From: Sphingobacterium lactis | GTDB taxonomy: Bacteria; Bacteroidota; Bacteroidia; Sphingobacteriales; Sphingobacteriaceae | Direction of reading: 5' to 3' | DNA: 64,000 nt | Assembly (NCBI RefSeq): GCF_011046555.1 | Contig: NZ_CP049246.1 | Coordinates: 1,240,001 to 1,304,000, forward strand | Part shown: in pieces, positions 54,321 through 62,130 of the stretch | Layout: every line of letters begins with the position of its first letter | Position numbering within the stretch: the stretch's first letter is position 1 | Program-made: the position numbers and the translations under genes | The notes under the pieces: generated by a model | Databases searched by the model: none | The model's input: the letters and a program-made list of their open reading frames with translations, nothing else | What the model was told of the DNA's origin: nothing

Positions 54321-55730
54321 ATGAATAACTCACGTAGAGATTTTTTGAAAAAGGCATCGATCCTATCCAGTGTAGCGATTACCCTGCCTTCTTTGCAAAA
54401 TGAGGCTTTTGCAGCTCCTAACTTTAACATGTCTGGATTTGCGGCGCCTAAAATAGATAAAGTGAAGGTGGCCATTATCGGTTTGGGTATGCGCGGACCG
54501 GGTGCTGTGGATCGTATTTCCTACATTGAGGGAGCTGAGATCGTAGCCCTATGTGATAAGCATGCAGACCGCGTGACCAAAGCACAAACGATCCTGACGA
54601 AAAAAGGATTGAAAGAAGCGAAGGCCTATTCCGGTGAGGATGGTTGGAAAACCATGTTGAAAAATGAGGAATTGGATCTGGTATATATCTGTACGCCTTG
54701 GGAATACCACGCACCTATGGCTATTGCTGCCATGAAAGCAGGTGCACATGCTGCAACTGAAGTGCCGATCGGTTTGACGATCTCAGAAATCTGGGAAGTA
54801 GTGAAAACATCAGAAGCGACCAAAAAGCACTGTATGATGTTGGAAAACTGTTGCTATGACTTCTTTGAAATGTTGACCTTGAACATGACCCGTCAGGGTA
54901 TGTTCGGCGAATTGGTGCATGCAGAAGGTGCTTATATCCACGACTTATTGGATCTGAATTTCAATAAGAAAGGGTATGATAACATGTGGCGCTTACGTGA
55001 GAACATCAAGATGAACGGTAACCTTTATCCGACACATGGTATCGGTCCGGTAGCACAATGTATGAACATCAACTATGGGGATAAGATGAACCATTTGGTA
55101 GCCATGCAGTCCAACGATTTCATGATGGCAGACCGTGCTAAGGAGTTGGCCGCGCAGGACGATTTCTATAAAGAATTTGTAGGCAAGCGTTACAGAGGTA
55201 ACATGGATACAACCTTGATCAAAACGGAAAAAGGAAAAACCATCATGATTCAACATGACGTTACTTCCCCACGTCCGTATTCCCGTATTCACTTATTGAG
55301 TGGTACAAAAGGATTTGCACAGAAATATCCGAAAGAAGGAATCGCATTCGGACACAGTTTTGTGAAACCGGAAGAATTGAAAGCATTGTACGAAAAATAC
55401 ACACCGGAGTTGGTGAAATTCATCGGTGAGCAAGCGAAACAAGTAGGTGGTCACGGTGGTATGGACTTTATGATGGACTGGAGAATGATCGACTGTCTAC
55501 GTAACGGTTTACCATTGGATCAATCGGTTTACGATGGTGCTTCTTGGAGTGCAATCGTGCCATTGAGTGTTGACTCCGTAGCGAAGAACAGCAGAACGGT
55601 GGAGATTCCTGATTTCACACGTGGAAATTGGAAAACCAACAAACCGCACGATATGACATTGAACGGTGGTGGTAACACCAAGATCCGTGCTAAAGTAGAA
55701 AGCAAGGACGTTCAATTGAATGTTGGCTAA
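54321..55730 (+). CDS. Gfo/Idh/MocA-family protein, GH109 alpha-N-acetylgalactosaminidase-like
   Basis: 469 residues. The N-terminus carries a twin-arginine signal (NNSRRDFLKKASILSSVAIT). A Rossmann fold (VAIIGLGMRGPGAVDRI) binds NAD. Further landmarks fit glycosidase family 109, which uses NAD in an oxidation/elimination mechanism: LVYICTPWEYHAPMAIAAMK, GELVHAEGAYIHDLLDLNFN, YPTHGIGPVAQCMNI, and GGHGGMDFMMDWRMIDCLRN. It would release N-acetylgalactosamine from glycans outside the cytoplasm. The nearest neighbours downstream are the formylglycine-generating-enzyme homologue and SusC/D. Confidence 0.88.
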   Translation: MNNSRRDFLKKASILSSVAITLPSLQNEAFAAPNFNMSGFAAPKIDKVKVAIIGLGMRGPGAVDRISYIEGAEIVALCDKHADRVTKAQTILTKKGLKEAKAYSGEDGWKTMLKNEELDLVYICTPWEYHAPMAIAAMKAGAHAATEVPIGLTISEIWEVVKTSEATKKHCMMLENCCYDFFEMLTLNMTRQGMFGELVHAEGAYIHDLLDLNFNKKGYDNMWRLRENIKMNGNLYPTHGIGPVAQCMNINYGDKMNHLVAMQSNDFMMADRAKELAAQDDFYKEFVGKRYRGNMDTTLIKTEKGKTIMIQHDVTSPRPYSRIHLLSGTKGFAQKYPKEGIAFGHSFVKPEELKALYEKYTPELVKFIGEQAKQVGGHGGMDFMMDWRMIDCLRNGLPLDQSVYDGASWSAIVPLSVDSVAKNSRTVEIPDFTRGNWKTNKPHDMTLNGGGNTKIRAKVESKDVQLNVG

Positions 55731-55750
55731 TTAGTCGACAATTAAATTAA

Positions 55751-55790
55751 AAACAAAGAGGTGGCTTTTAAAGGCCGCCTCTTTGTTTTT
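55751..55790 (+). terminator. Terminator after the GH109-like gene
   Basis: AAACAAAGAGG-T-GGC/GCC-G-CCTCTTTGTTT with a TTTTAAAG loop, followed by TT and an AT-rich tail. It separates this gene from the next. Confidence 0.88.
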
Positions 55791-55893
55791 ATTCCCAAAT
55801 GCTCCTTGCCACTACCCAACCTGCCGTTGCTTTTTTACGCTTAAGCCCCGCGCTTCTGCGTTAATATTGTTAAATTCGTGAAAACATGCCTTC

Positions 55894-56961
55894 ATGATCA
55901 TCAACCGTCCGTTTCATATCTTGTTTTTGCTGTTGCTCAGTTTAGGGCTGTCCGCTCAGGTTCCGACGCAATCGGCCATTGATTCGCTGACCTGCCACGA
56001 CGTTCCTGTTCCGGGTAGACGAACGCTGTTGCAGCAGGACAAGCCGGTTGCTTCAGTTTCGGAAGGAAATGGGGACATGGTGCTGATTAAGGGAGGCGCC
56101 TTTCGGATGGGATCTCAGCACTTTGCCGATGCCCAACCTGTGCACGATGTAGTCGTTTCCGATTTTTACATGGATGTACATGAGGTGACGAATGATCAGT
56201 TCGCAGCTTTTGTGGAAGCCACGGGATATGTAACGGTGGCCGAACGGCCATTGGATCCAAAAGATTTTCCTGGGGTGGATACATCCATCCTTGTTCCTGG
56301 GTCTGCTGTTTTCCGATCGCCAGCTAAAACTGCTGGCTTGAACAACCACCTGCAGTGGTGGGAATATGTGCCGGGAGCAAGTTGGCGACACCCTGAAGGA
56401 CCTGACAGTAACTTGGAAGGAAGGGGTGACCATCCAGTCACACAGATTGCGTATGCGGATGCTGAAGCGTATGCCGCATGGGCCGGAAAGAGGTTGCCGA
56501 CTGAGGCCGAATGGGAATATGCCGCTAAGGGGGGCAAACATACGGATGAAGAATACTATTGGGGCAAGGAGAAACTCATTCAGGGAAAGTGGATGGCCAA
56601 TATTTTTCAGGGCAGATTTCCAGTGGACAACACCAAAGAGGATGACTTTGAAAATACGGCGCCGGTGAAATCCTTTCCGCCCAATCCGTACGGCCTGTAT
56701 GATATGGAAGGTAATGTATGGGAGTGGTGTGCTGATTATTACCGAGCAGACTATTACGCCGATAGTCCTAGGATCAATCCCCGTGGTCCATCGACAGCGC
56801 ACGATCCCCAAGAGCCAGGATTGGTCAAGCGCGTCCAAAAAGGTGGATCATTTCTATGTACCGATCAATATTGTGAACGGTATAAGGCGGGAAGTCGAGG
56901 CAAGGGAGAAGTCAATTCTCCTACAAATAATGTCGGATTTCGCTGCGTAAAAGATTTGTAA
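55894..56961 (+). CDS. Secreted formylglycine-generating-enzyme homologue (FGE/SUMF1)
   Basis: 355 residues with a signal peptide (RPFHILFLLLLSLGLSA). The FGE-sulfatase domain fills about 60-353: GGAFRMGSQHF, VHEVTNDQFAAFVEATGYVT, HPVTQIAYADAEAYAAWAGK, RLPTEAEWEYAAKGGK, LYDMEGNVWEWCADYY. It keeps the catalytic Cys pair of true FGEs, Cys322 and Cys327 in GGSFLCTDQYCERYKAGSRG, spaced five apart as in SUMF1. It should therefore convert a sulfatase Cys to formylglycine, here in the periplasm. No sulfatase gene is in the window, so its partner must lie elsewhere. Confidence 0.9.
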   Translation: MIINRPFHILFLLLLSLGLSAQVPTQSAIDSLTCHDVPVPGRRTLLQQDKPVASVSEGNGDMVLIKGGAFRMGSQHFADAQPVHDVVVSDFYMDVHEVTNDQFAAFVEATGYVTVAERPLDPKDFPGVDTSILVPGSAVFRSPAKTAGLNNHLQWWEYVPGASWRHPEGPDSNLEGRGDHPVTQIAYADAEAYAAWAGKRLPTEAEWEYAAKGGKHTDEEYYWGKEKLIQGKWMANIFQGRFPVDNTKEDDFENTAPVKSFPPNPYGLYDMEGNVWEWCADYYRADYYADSPRINPRGPSTAHDPQEPGLVKRVQKGGSFLCTDQYCERYKAGSRGKGEVNSPTNNVGFRCVKDL

Positions 56962-57446
56962 TGATACAAATTGTTATAAACCAAGCCGATAAGTCAATCG
57001 ATTATTAAAAAAATTTGAGATCATTACATTCGACCGCCAATTAATTTTTTAAATTAATAATTTCCCAACTTTCCCATATAATTTACTGCACAACCGATTT
57101 TTTTTTGACTGATCAAAATTGCTAAATCTTATTACTGCAATAAAAATATAGAAGTTTTATTCAAAAAAGTTTTCAAATTAAAATATTTTAACTTTCTTTA
57201 TAATTAAATTTAGGTTTGTATATTTTGACTTTGTTGGACTATACTTCAGGATTCTAAAAAAATATAGTTTATAAAATACTTTAGAATTACATTTTTTTCA
57301 AAAAAAATAGCATCTTGCAGTTGTAGAGTTATTTATGGTAAATCTACGCACCAATATTAAGCTGAAAACAATAAACAATTCAAAATAGCAGAACTCTTGT
57401 TCTGTTAGGTATTAACCATTTTTTACTAATTAAACTTAACAAGCGA
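56962..57446. other. 485-bp AT-rich leader upstream of susC
   Basis: No gene is seen. A possible promoter is TTTG (57215-57218), 21 bp, TATACTTC (57240-57247), with one mismatch in each part of the -7 box; transcription would start near 57253 and leave a 190-base leader. The stretch 57030-57320 has many A/T runs. No riboswitch or stable hairpin was recognised. Confidence 0.5.
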
Positions 57447-60400
57447 ATGAAACAAAAACTTTTACTCCTCTTCGTGGCCTTTGTTTTCTTATCGAGCTAT
57501 GCTTTTGGGCAAAGTCGGGAAATTACGGGCCGGGTTACCTCTGCCGCTGACTCCAGACCCTTAGCCGGGGTTACGGTCCTTGTGCAGGGTACCAATCAAG
57601 GAACGCAGACCAATGCGAATGGTGCGTTCGAAATTACGGTGCCAAGTGCGGATAGCCGTTTGGTGTTTTCCTATGTGGGCTATCAGAATCAGGTGATTAC
57701 CGTCGGTAGCCGTGCGCAGATCAATGTCGAGTTGGTGAGCGACGACGAAACTTTGGATGAGGTCGTTGTAACGGGCTACCTCGTACAATCCAAAAAGAGC
57801 TTTACAGGGTCTTCGGCTAATGTAACCGGTGATAAGGTTGCTAACCGTCCTTTGCAGAGTTTCACGCAGGGTCTGACTGGTCAGGCTTCAGGTGTGAATG
57901 TGGTACAACCTTCCGGGGTGTTGAATAACCCGCCAGTTGTCCGTGTTCGCGGTCTGAGCTCCCTGTCCCTCAATTCCTTCCCTTTGGTGGTTGTTGATGG
58001 AATTCCAGTGTCGACTTCCGATGTGTCGCAGAACTCGGCTGCCAATAACCCGCTGGGTGATATCAACCCAGAGGACATTGAGTCCGTTAATATCCTGAAG
58101 GATGCGGCTTCTACAGCGATCTATGGTTCGCGTGCCGGTGCCGGCGTTTTGGTAATTACCACCAAGCGCGGTAAATCAGGTGATGCAAAGTTCGGTTATG
58201 ATGGTTGGGTGGGTACTTCCTCGGCAGTGCGCCTACCGGAATTGTTGAATGCTGCACAATACATTCAGCACAAAAACCAAGCGATTGCAAATGCCAGAGC
58301 CGTAAACCCAGGGTTGCCACAGGGCTCCTATCCAAGTGAAGGTGGTTTCTTTGAAACCAAAGATGAGAATGGCAATGTGGTCGACACTCGTTGGTATGAC
58401 TATGTATATCAAAATGCCATTTCCCATAACCATAACCTGAATGTTTCCGGAGGTACGGAAAAAACATCCTACTTCTTCTCTGGAAACGTTTCGGACCAAC
58501 AGGGGATCTTGGTAAACAATAAATTTATGCGCCGTGCTCTTCGTGCCAACGTGGATCATAAGATTACAGATTGGTTCAAATTGGGTTCATCCATTACCTA
58601 TACCAACAGTGAGAACAGCTCGCCGAACAGTGGATCTGTTCCGGGGGCAGCATTCAATACTTCCGGATTAGGACGTATTGCCGTGGTACAGGCACCTAAC
58701 GTGAGCCCGTACCTACCGAATGGTGATTACAGTGTCAATGGAGCATCCATTGGAAAAGGGGCAAACGTATTGGCACCGAACTATCCAAACCCATTGCCTA
58801 TTATCGACCTTGATAAAAACCTTTCTGAGACGAATCGTTTGTTTGCCAATATCCATGCGGACATCAATATCCTGAAAGATTTGAAATTCAGCAGTAACTA
58901 TACCTGGGATCTTCGGAACACCAATAACGAGCAGTTCTGGAACCCGATCAATGGTGACGGTCTGGGCTATGGTGGTTATGCCTATAACAACTCCTCCAAA
59001 GCCAACAACTGGATTTTCATGAACAACTTGGTGTACAACAAGCGTTGGAACGACCACAATTTTGTGGTTTTGGTGGGTCATGAGTCACAGTTGACCCGTA
59101 TCGATGATTGGGGTGCAGTACGTACCGGCTTGACAGACCGTTATTTCAACCAATTCCAAGGAGGTTACAAAAACAACCTACCGGGCGGAAATGGAATTTC
59201 GGAACATGCATTTGAATCCTACCTGTCATCCATCAACTACGATTATGCAGGTAAATATTACATCACCGGTAACTTCCGTCGTGACGGTAACTCTGCCTTA
59301 GCCAAGAAAAATCGTTGGGGTAACTTCGGAGGTGCGTCCATCGGTTGGACAATTTCTGAAGAAAACTTCTTTAAGGATGGCGGATTGGGTAAAGTATTCA
59401 GCAACATGCGTTTCAAAGCCAGTTGGGGTCGTGTAGGTAATGGTAATATGCCAATCCTTTACGGTGCTTACAACTTATACACATCTGGGGTATACGGTCA
59501 AGATGGCTATGTATTCTTTAACCAAGCTGGAAATGATGACCTGAAATGGGAATCCAGTAGCCAGACCAACGTAGGTGTTGATTTCGGCTTGTTCGACAAC
59601 CGCTTAACTGCCGAAGTGAACTACTACAACAAGAATATCGACAACATGATTCTGGCTGTTCCGCAAGCACCTTCAAAAGGTGTACCTGGAAACTCCATTC
59701 TGATGAACGTAGGTTCCATGTTCAACCGTGGTTTTGAATTCTCGTTGAATTACCGGGCAATTTCCAATGACAACTTCACATGGAACACCAACCTGAACTT
59801 TGCAACCAATAAAAACGAGGTGGTGAAATTGTACGAAGGCAGACCGATTATTTCGACTACAGCTGCTTTAGAGACAACCAGTATCACACAAGAAGGAATG
59901 TCTGCTGCACAGATTTACGCCGTGCGCACCGCGGGTGTAAACCCAGAGAATGGTCGCCGTATCTTCATCAATAAGAATGGCGAACAGGTGCAGTATCAGC
60001 ACTTGGCACCGGCAGGAACACCAGCTTACTCTTACCTTGATGGTCGCCCTGCTGCTTCCATTGCCGATCAGGCTGTTGCTTTGGGCAATACCTTGCCTAC
60101 ATGGTTCGGCGGTTTCAACAATAACTTCCAGTACAAGAACTTTGATATGGCATTGAATTTCACCTTCTCCGGTGGTAACTATATCTACAATGGTTCTCGT
60201 GCAGGTTTGTTGGATCAACGGATTTGGAACAACTCTACAGAGGTATTGGAAGCATGGTCAGAAACCAATAAAGGAGGAAGCATCCCTAGACCAATCTACG
60301 GGGATAACATTTCCAATGGTTCGGCATTTGCAATCGAGGAGAATGTTGAAAAAGGTGATTTCTTACGCCTTCAGACAGCAACCTTGGGTTACCGCTTGCC

Positions 60401-60599
60401 AAAGAACCTAATCGAGCGTGCGAAATTCAGCAATGTACGGTTATACGTTTCGGTGAACAATGCTTTCTTGATTACGAAGTATACTGGTGTCGATCCGGAA
60501 ATTTCATCAAATGGTAACAGCAATTTAGCATCTGGTGTTGAGCGTAACTCCATTCCTAATGGACGTACATTCACATTTGGGGTAAATATTGGACTATAA
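57447..60599 (+). CDS. SusC/RagA-family TonB-dependent outer-membrane transporter
   Basis: A 1050-residue transporter. Order: signal peptide (KLLLLFVAFVFLSSYAFGQ), a CarboxypepD-like domain (GRVTSAADSRPLAGVTVLVQ, to about 100), the TonB box region DETLDEVVVTGY, the plug with VVRVRGLSSLSLNSFPLVVV and AASTAIYGSRAGAGVLVITT, then a 22-strand barrel ending GRTFTFGVNIGL. It imports a bound glycan or oligomer at the cost of the proton-motive force through TonB, with the SusD-like lipoprotein as lid. The partner gene starts 12 bp downstream. The substrate is not readable from sequence. Confidence 0.96.
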   Translation: MKQKLLLLFVAFVFLSSYAFGQSREITGRVTSAADSRPLAGVTVLVQGTNQGTQTNANGAFEITVPSADSRLVFSYVGYQNQVITVGSRAQINVELVSDDETLDEVVVTGYLVQSKKSFTGSSANVTGDKVANRPLQSFTQGLTGQASGVNVVQPSGVLNNPPVVRVRGLSSLSLNSFPLVVVDGIPVSTSDVSQNSAANNPLGDINPEDIESVNILKDAASTAIYGSRAGAGVLVITTKRGKSGDAKFGYDGWVGTSSAVRLPELLNAAQYIQHKNQAIANARAVNPGLPQGSYPSEGGFFETKDENGNVVDTRWYDYVYQNAISHNHNLNVSGGTEKTSYFFSGNVSDQQGILVNNKFMRRALRANVDHKITDWFKLGSSITYTNSENSSPNSGSVPGAAFNTSGLGRIAVVQAPNVSPYLPNGDYSVNGASIGKGANVLAPNYPNPLPIIDLDKNLSETNRLFANIHADINILKDLKFSSNYTWDLRNTNNEQFWNPINGDGLGYGGYAYNNSSKANNWIFMNNLVYNKRWNDHNFVVLVGHESQLTRIDDWGAVRTGLTDRYFNQFQGGYKNNLPGGNGISEHAFESYLSSINYDYAGKYYITGNFRRDGNSALAKKNRWGNFGGASIGWTISEENFFKDGGLGKVFSNMRFKASWGRVGNGNMPILYGAYNLYTSGVYGQDGYVFFNQAGNDDLKWESSSQTNVGVDFGLFDNRLTAEVNYYNKNIDNMILAVPQAPSKGVPGNSILMNVGSMFNRGFEFSLNYRAISNDNFTWNTNLNFATNKNEVVKLYEGRPIISTTAALETTSITQEGMSAAQIYAVRTAGVNPENGRRIFINKNGEQVQYQHLAPAGTPAYSYLDGRPAASIADQAVALGNTLPTWFGGFNNNFQYKNFDMALNFTFSGGNYIYNGSRAGLLDQRIWNNSTEVLEAWSETNKGGSIPRPIYGDNISNGSAFAIEENVEKGDFLRLQTATLGYRLPKNLIERAKFSNVRLYVSVNNAFLITKYTGVDPEISSNGNSNLASGVERNSIPNGRTFTFGVNIGL

Positions 60600-60611
60600 T
60601 AACAGCGAAAA

Positions 60612-62063
60612 ATGAAAAATACTTTTAAAAATATATATCGATTTTCCAAAGTTGCCCTGGCAATAGCTTTACTGGCAGCGTCGACCTCCTGTGGCAAGGA
60701 CTTTTTGGACAGAAATTCGGAATTGGATATTCCGGAAGAGCAGATCAGTGCGGAGGCATTGCGTGTAGAGGGTCAGGTTAATGGTCTGTATGCGTCATTG
60801 AAAAATGGTGCGCTCTACGGCGGACGGTACTTGATCTATAACGACATCCGTGGGGAAGAATTCCTGAATAGGGGTGGAAACAACGTTACGGGATATTCCG
60901 TGTACCAGTTTTCGAACGATCCATCAGATAGTTATGTTGCCGGTTTCTGGATTCAGGCCTACGTGACCATCAACCGTGTGAATATTTTCCTGGATAATAT
61001 CAGTAAAGTATCAGATGATATCGTTCCAGCGGAGAAGAAAGCGCAATACATTTCGGAGGCGAAATTCATCCGTGCAATTTCCTATTATACGTTGGTCCAA
61101 TTGTTCGCCAAGCCTTATGCTGCCGATAACGGTGCATCCCAAGGCGTGCCGTTACGCTTGACACCTGAAAAATCGGTGGACAACAATGCCGCACAGCGAG
61201 CAACCGTAAAGGCTATTTATGACCAGATCCTGAAGGATTTGAACGAGGCCGAGCCAACTGCAGTGGCAAATTATGGGGATGCCTACAGAAGAGGTACGCG
61301 CGTGCACAAAAATACAGTGATCGCGTTGAAGACCAGGGTTTACCTGGCCATGAAGAATTTCCCGAAAGTAATCGAGGAAGCGAATAAAATCGTATCCCCA
61401 AATGCACCATTTACTGCAACTTCAGGTGTGCCGCACAAATTATTGGAAAAGATAGAGTCGGTTTTCGCGGATAAGACCAGTGATGAGCGGATTTTGAGTT
61501 TCCCTTTTGAATTGACGAATATCCCAGGTACACAGAACCAACTTTCCTACTATTACAACATGGGAAATATTGAGTACTACCTGAATAAAGGCACGACCGG
61601 TATTTATGCGAATCCAAACTGGCCAGAAACGGATGCGCGAAAATCTGCATTAACAGGTGTAGCTTCAGGGTTTACCATCCTTAAGAAATATACGGACGTA
61701 GGTACGTATCTGGATTGGGTGCCGGCCATCCGCTATGCGGAAGTGTTGTTGAACCTAGCAGAAGCGGAAGCAGAGGTTGGAGACCAAGGACGTGCATTGG
61801 CCTTATTGAAAGCCATTCGCAATCGTTCCGATGCCGCCTATACGTTCCCTGCTTTTGCAAGCCGTTCGGCATTGGTGGATGCCATTCTCCTGGAAAGAAG
61901 GATAGAGCTTCTGGGTGAAGGATTCAGGGCTCCTGACCTTCAGCGTAGAAATTCTCCGATCAATTCCGTAGGGGCAGGACGCCTTGTGCAGCCGAATGAT
62001 GATCACTATGTGTTCCCAATTCCATTGCGTGAATTGATTGACAATGTGGATATCAATAAGTAA
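60612..62063 (+). CDS. SusD/RagB-family nutrient-binding lipoprotein
   Basis: A 483-residue surface lipoprotein. The signal ends in ALLAASTSCGKDFLDRN, with a lipobox at Cys about residue 27. SusD family traits follow: VNGLYASLKNGALYGGRYLI, KFIRAISYYTLVQLFAKPYA (the SusD helical repeat), IPIRYAEVLLNLAEAEAEVG-type sequence near 370 and the C-terminal GEGFRAPDLQRRNSPINSVG. It caps the SusC pore and binds substrate. It ends in a strong terminator. Confidence 0.95.
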   Translation: MKNTFKNIYRFSKVALAIALLAASTSCGKDFLDRNSELDIPEEQISAEALRVEGQVNGLYASLKNGALYGGRYLIYNDIRGEEFLNRGGNNVTGYSVYQFSNDPSDSYVAGFWIQAYVTINRVNIFLDNISKVSDDIVPAEKKAQYISEAKFIRAISYYTLVQLFAKPYAADNGASQGVPLRLTPEKSVDNNAAQRATVKAIYDQILKDLNEAEPTAVANYGDAYRRGTRVHKNTVIALKTRVYLAMKNFPKVIEEANKIVSPNAPFTATSGVPHKLLEKIESVFADKTSDERILSFPFELTNIPGTQNQLSYYYNMGNIEYYLNKGTTGIYANPNWPETDARKSALTGVASGFTILKKYTDVGTYLDWVPAIRYAEVLLNLAEAEAEVGDQGRALALLKAIRNRSDAAYTFPAFASRSALVDAILLERRIELLGEGFRAPDLQRRNSPINSVGAGRLVQPNDDHYVFPIPLRELIDNVDINK

Positions 62064-62084
62064 TCTCAAATAACCACAAACAAG

Positions 62085-62117
62085 AAGAGGAGGGCATTGC
62101 CCTCCTCTTTATTTTTA
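62085..62117. terminator. Terminator between susD and carB
   Basis: AAGAGGAGGGC-ATT-GCCCTCCTCTT followed by TATTTTT: an 11-bp perfect stem. It faces convergent genes and can serve both. Confidence 0.93.
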
Positions 62118-62130
62118 TCACGTTTTTAAA

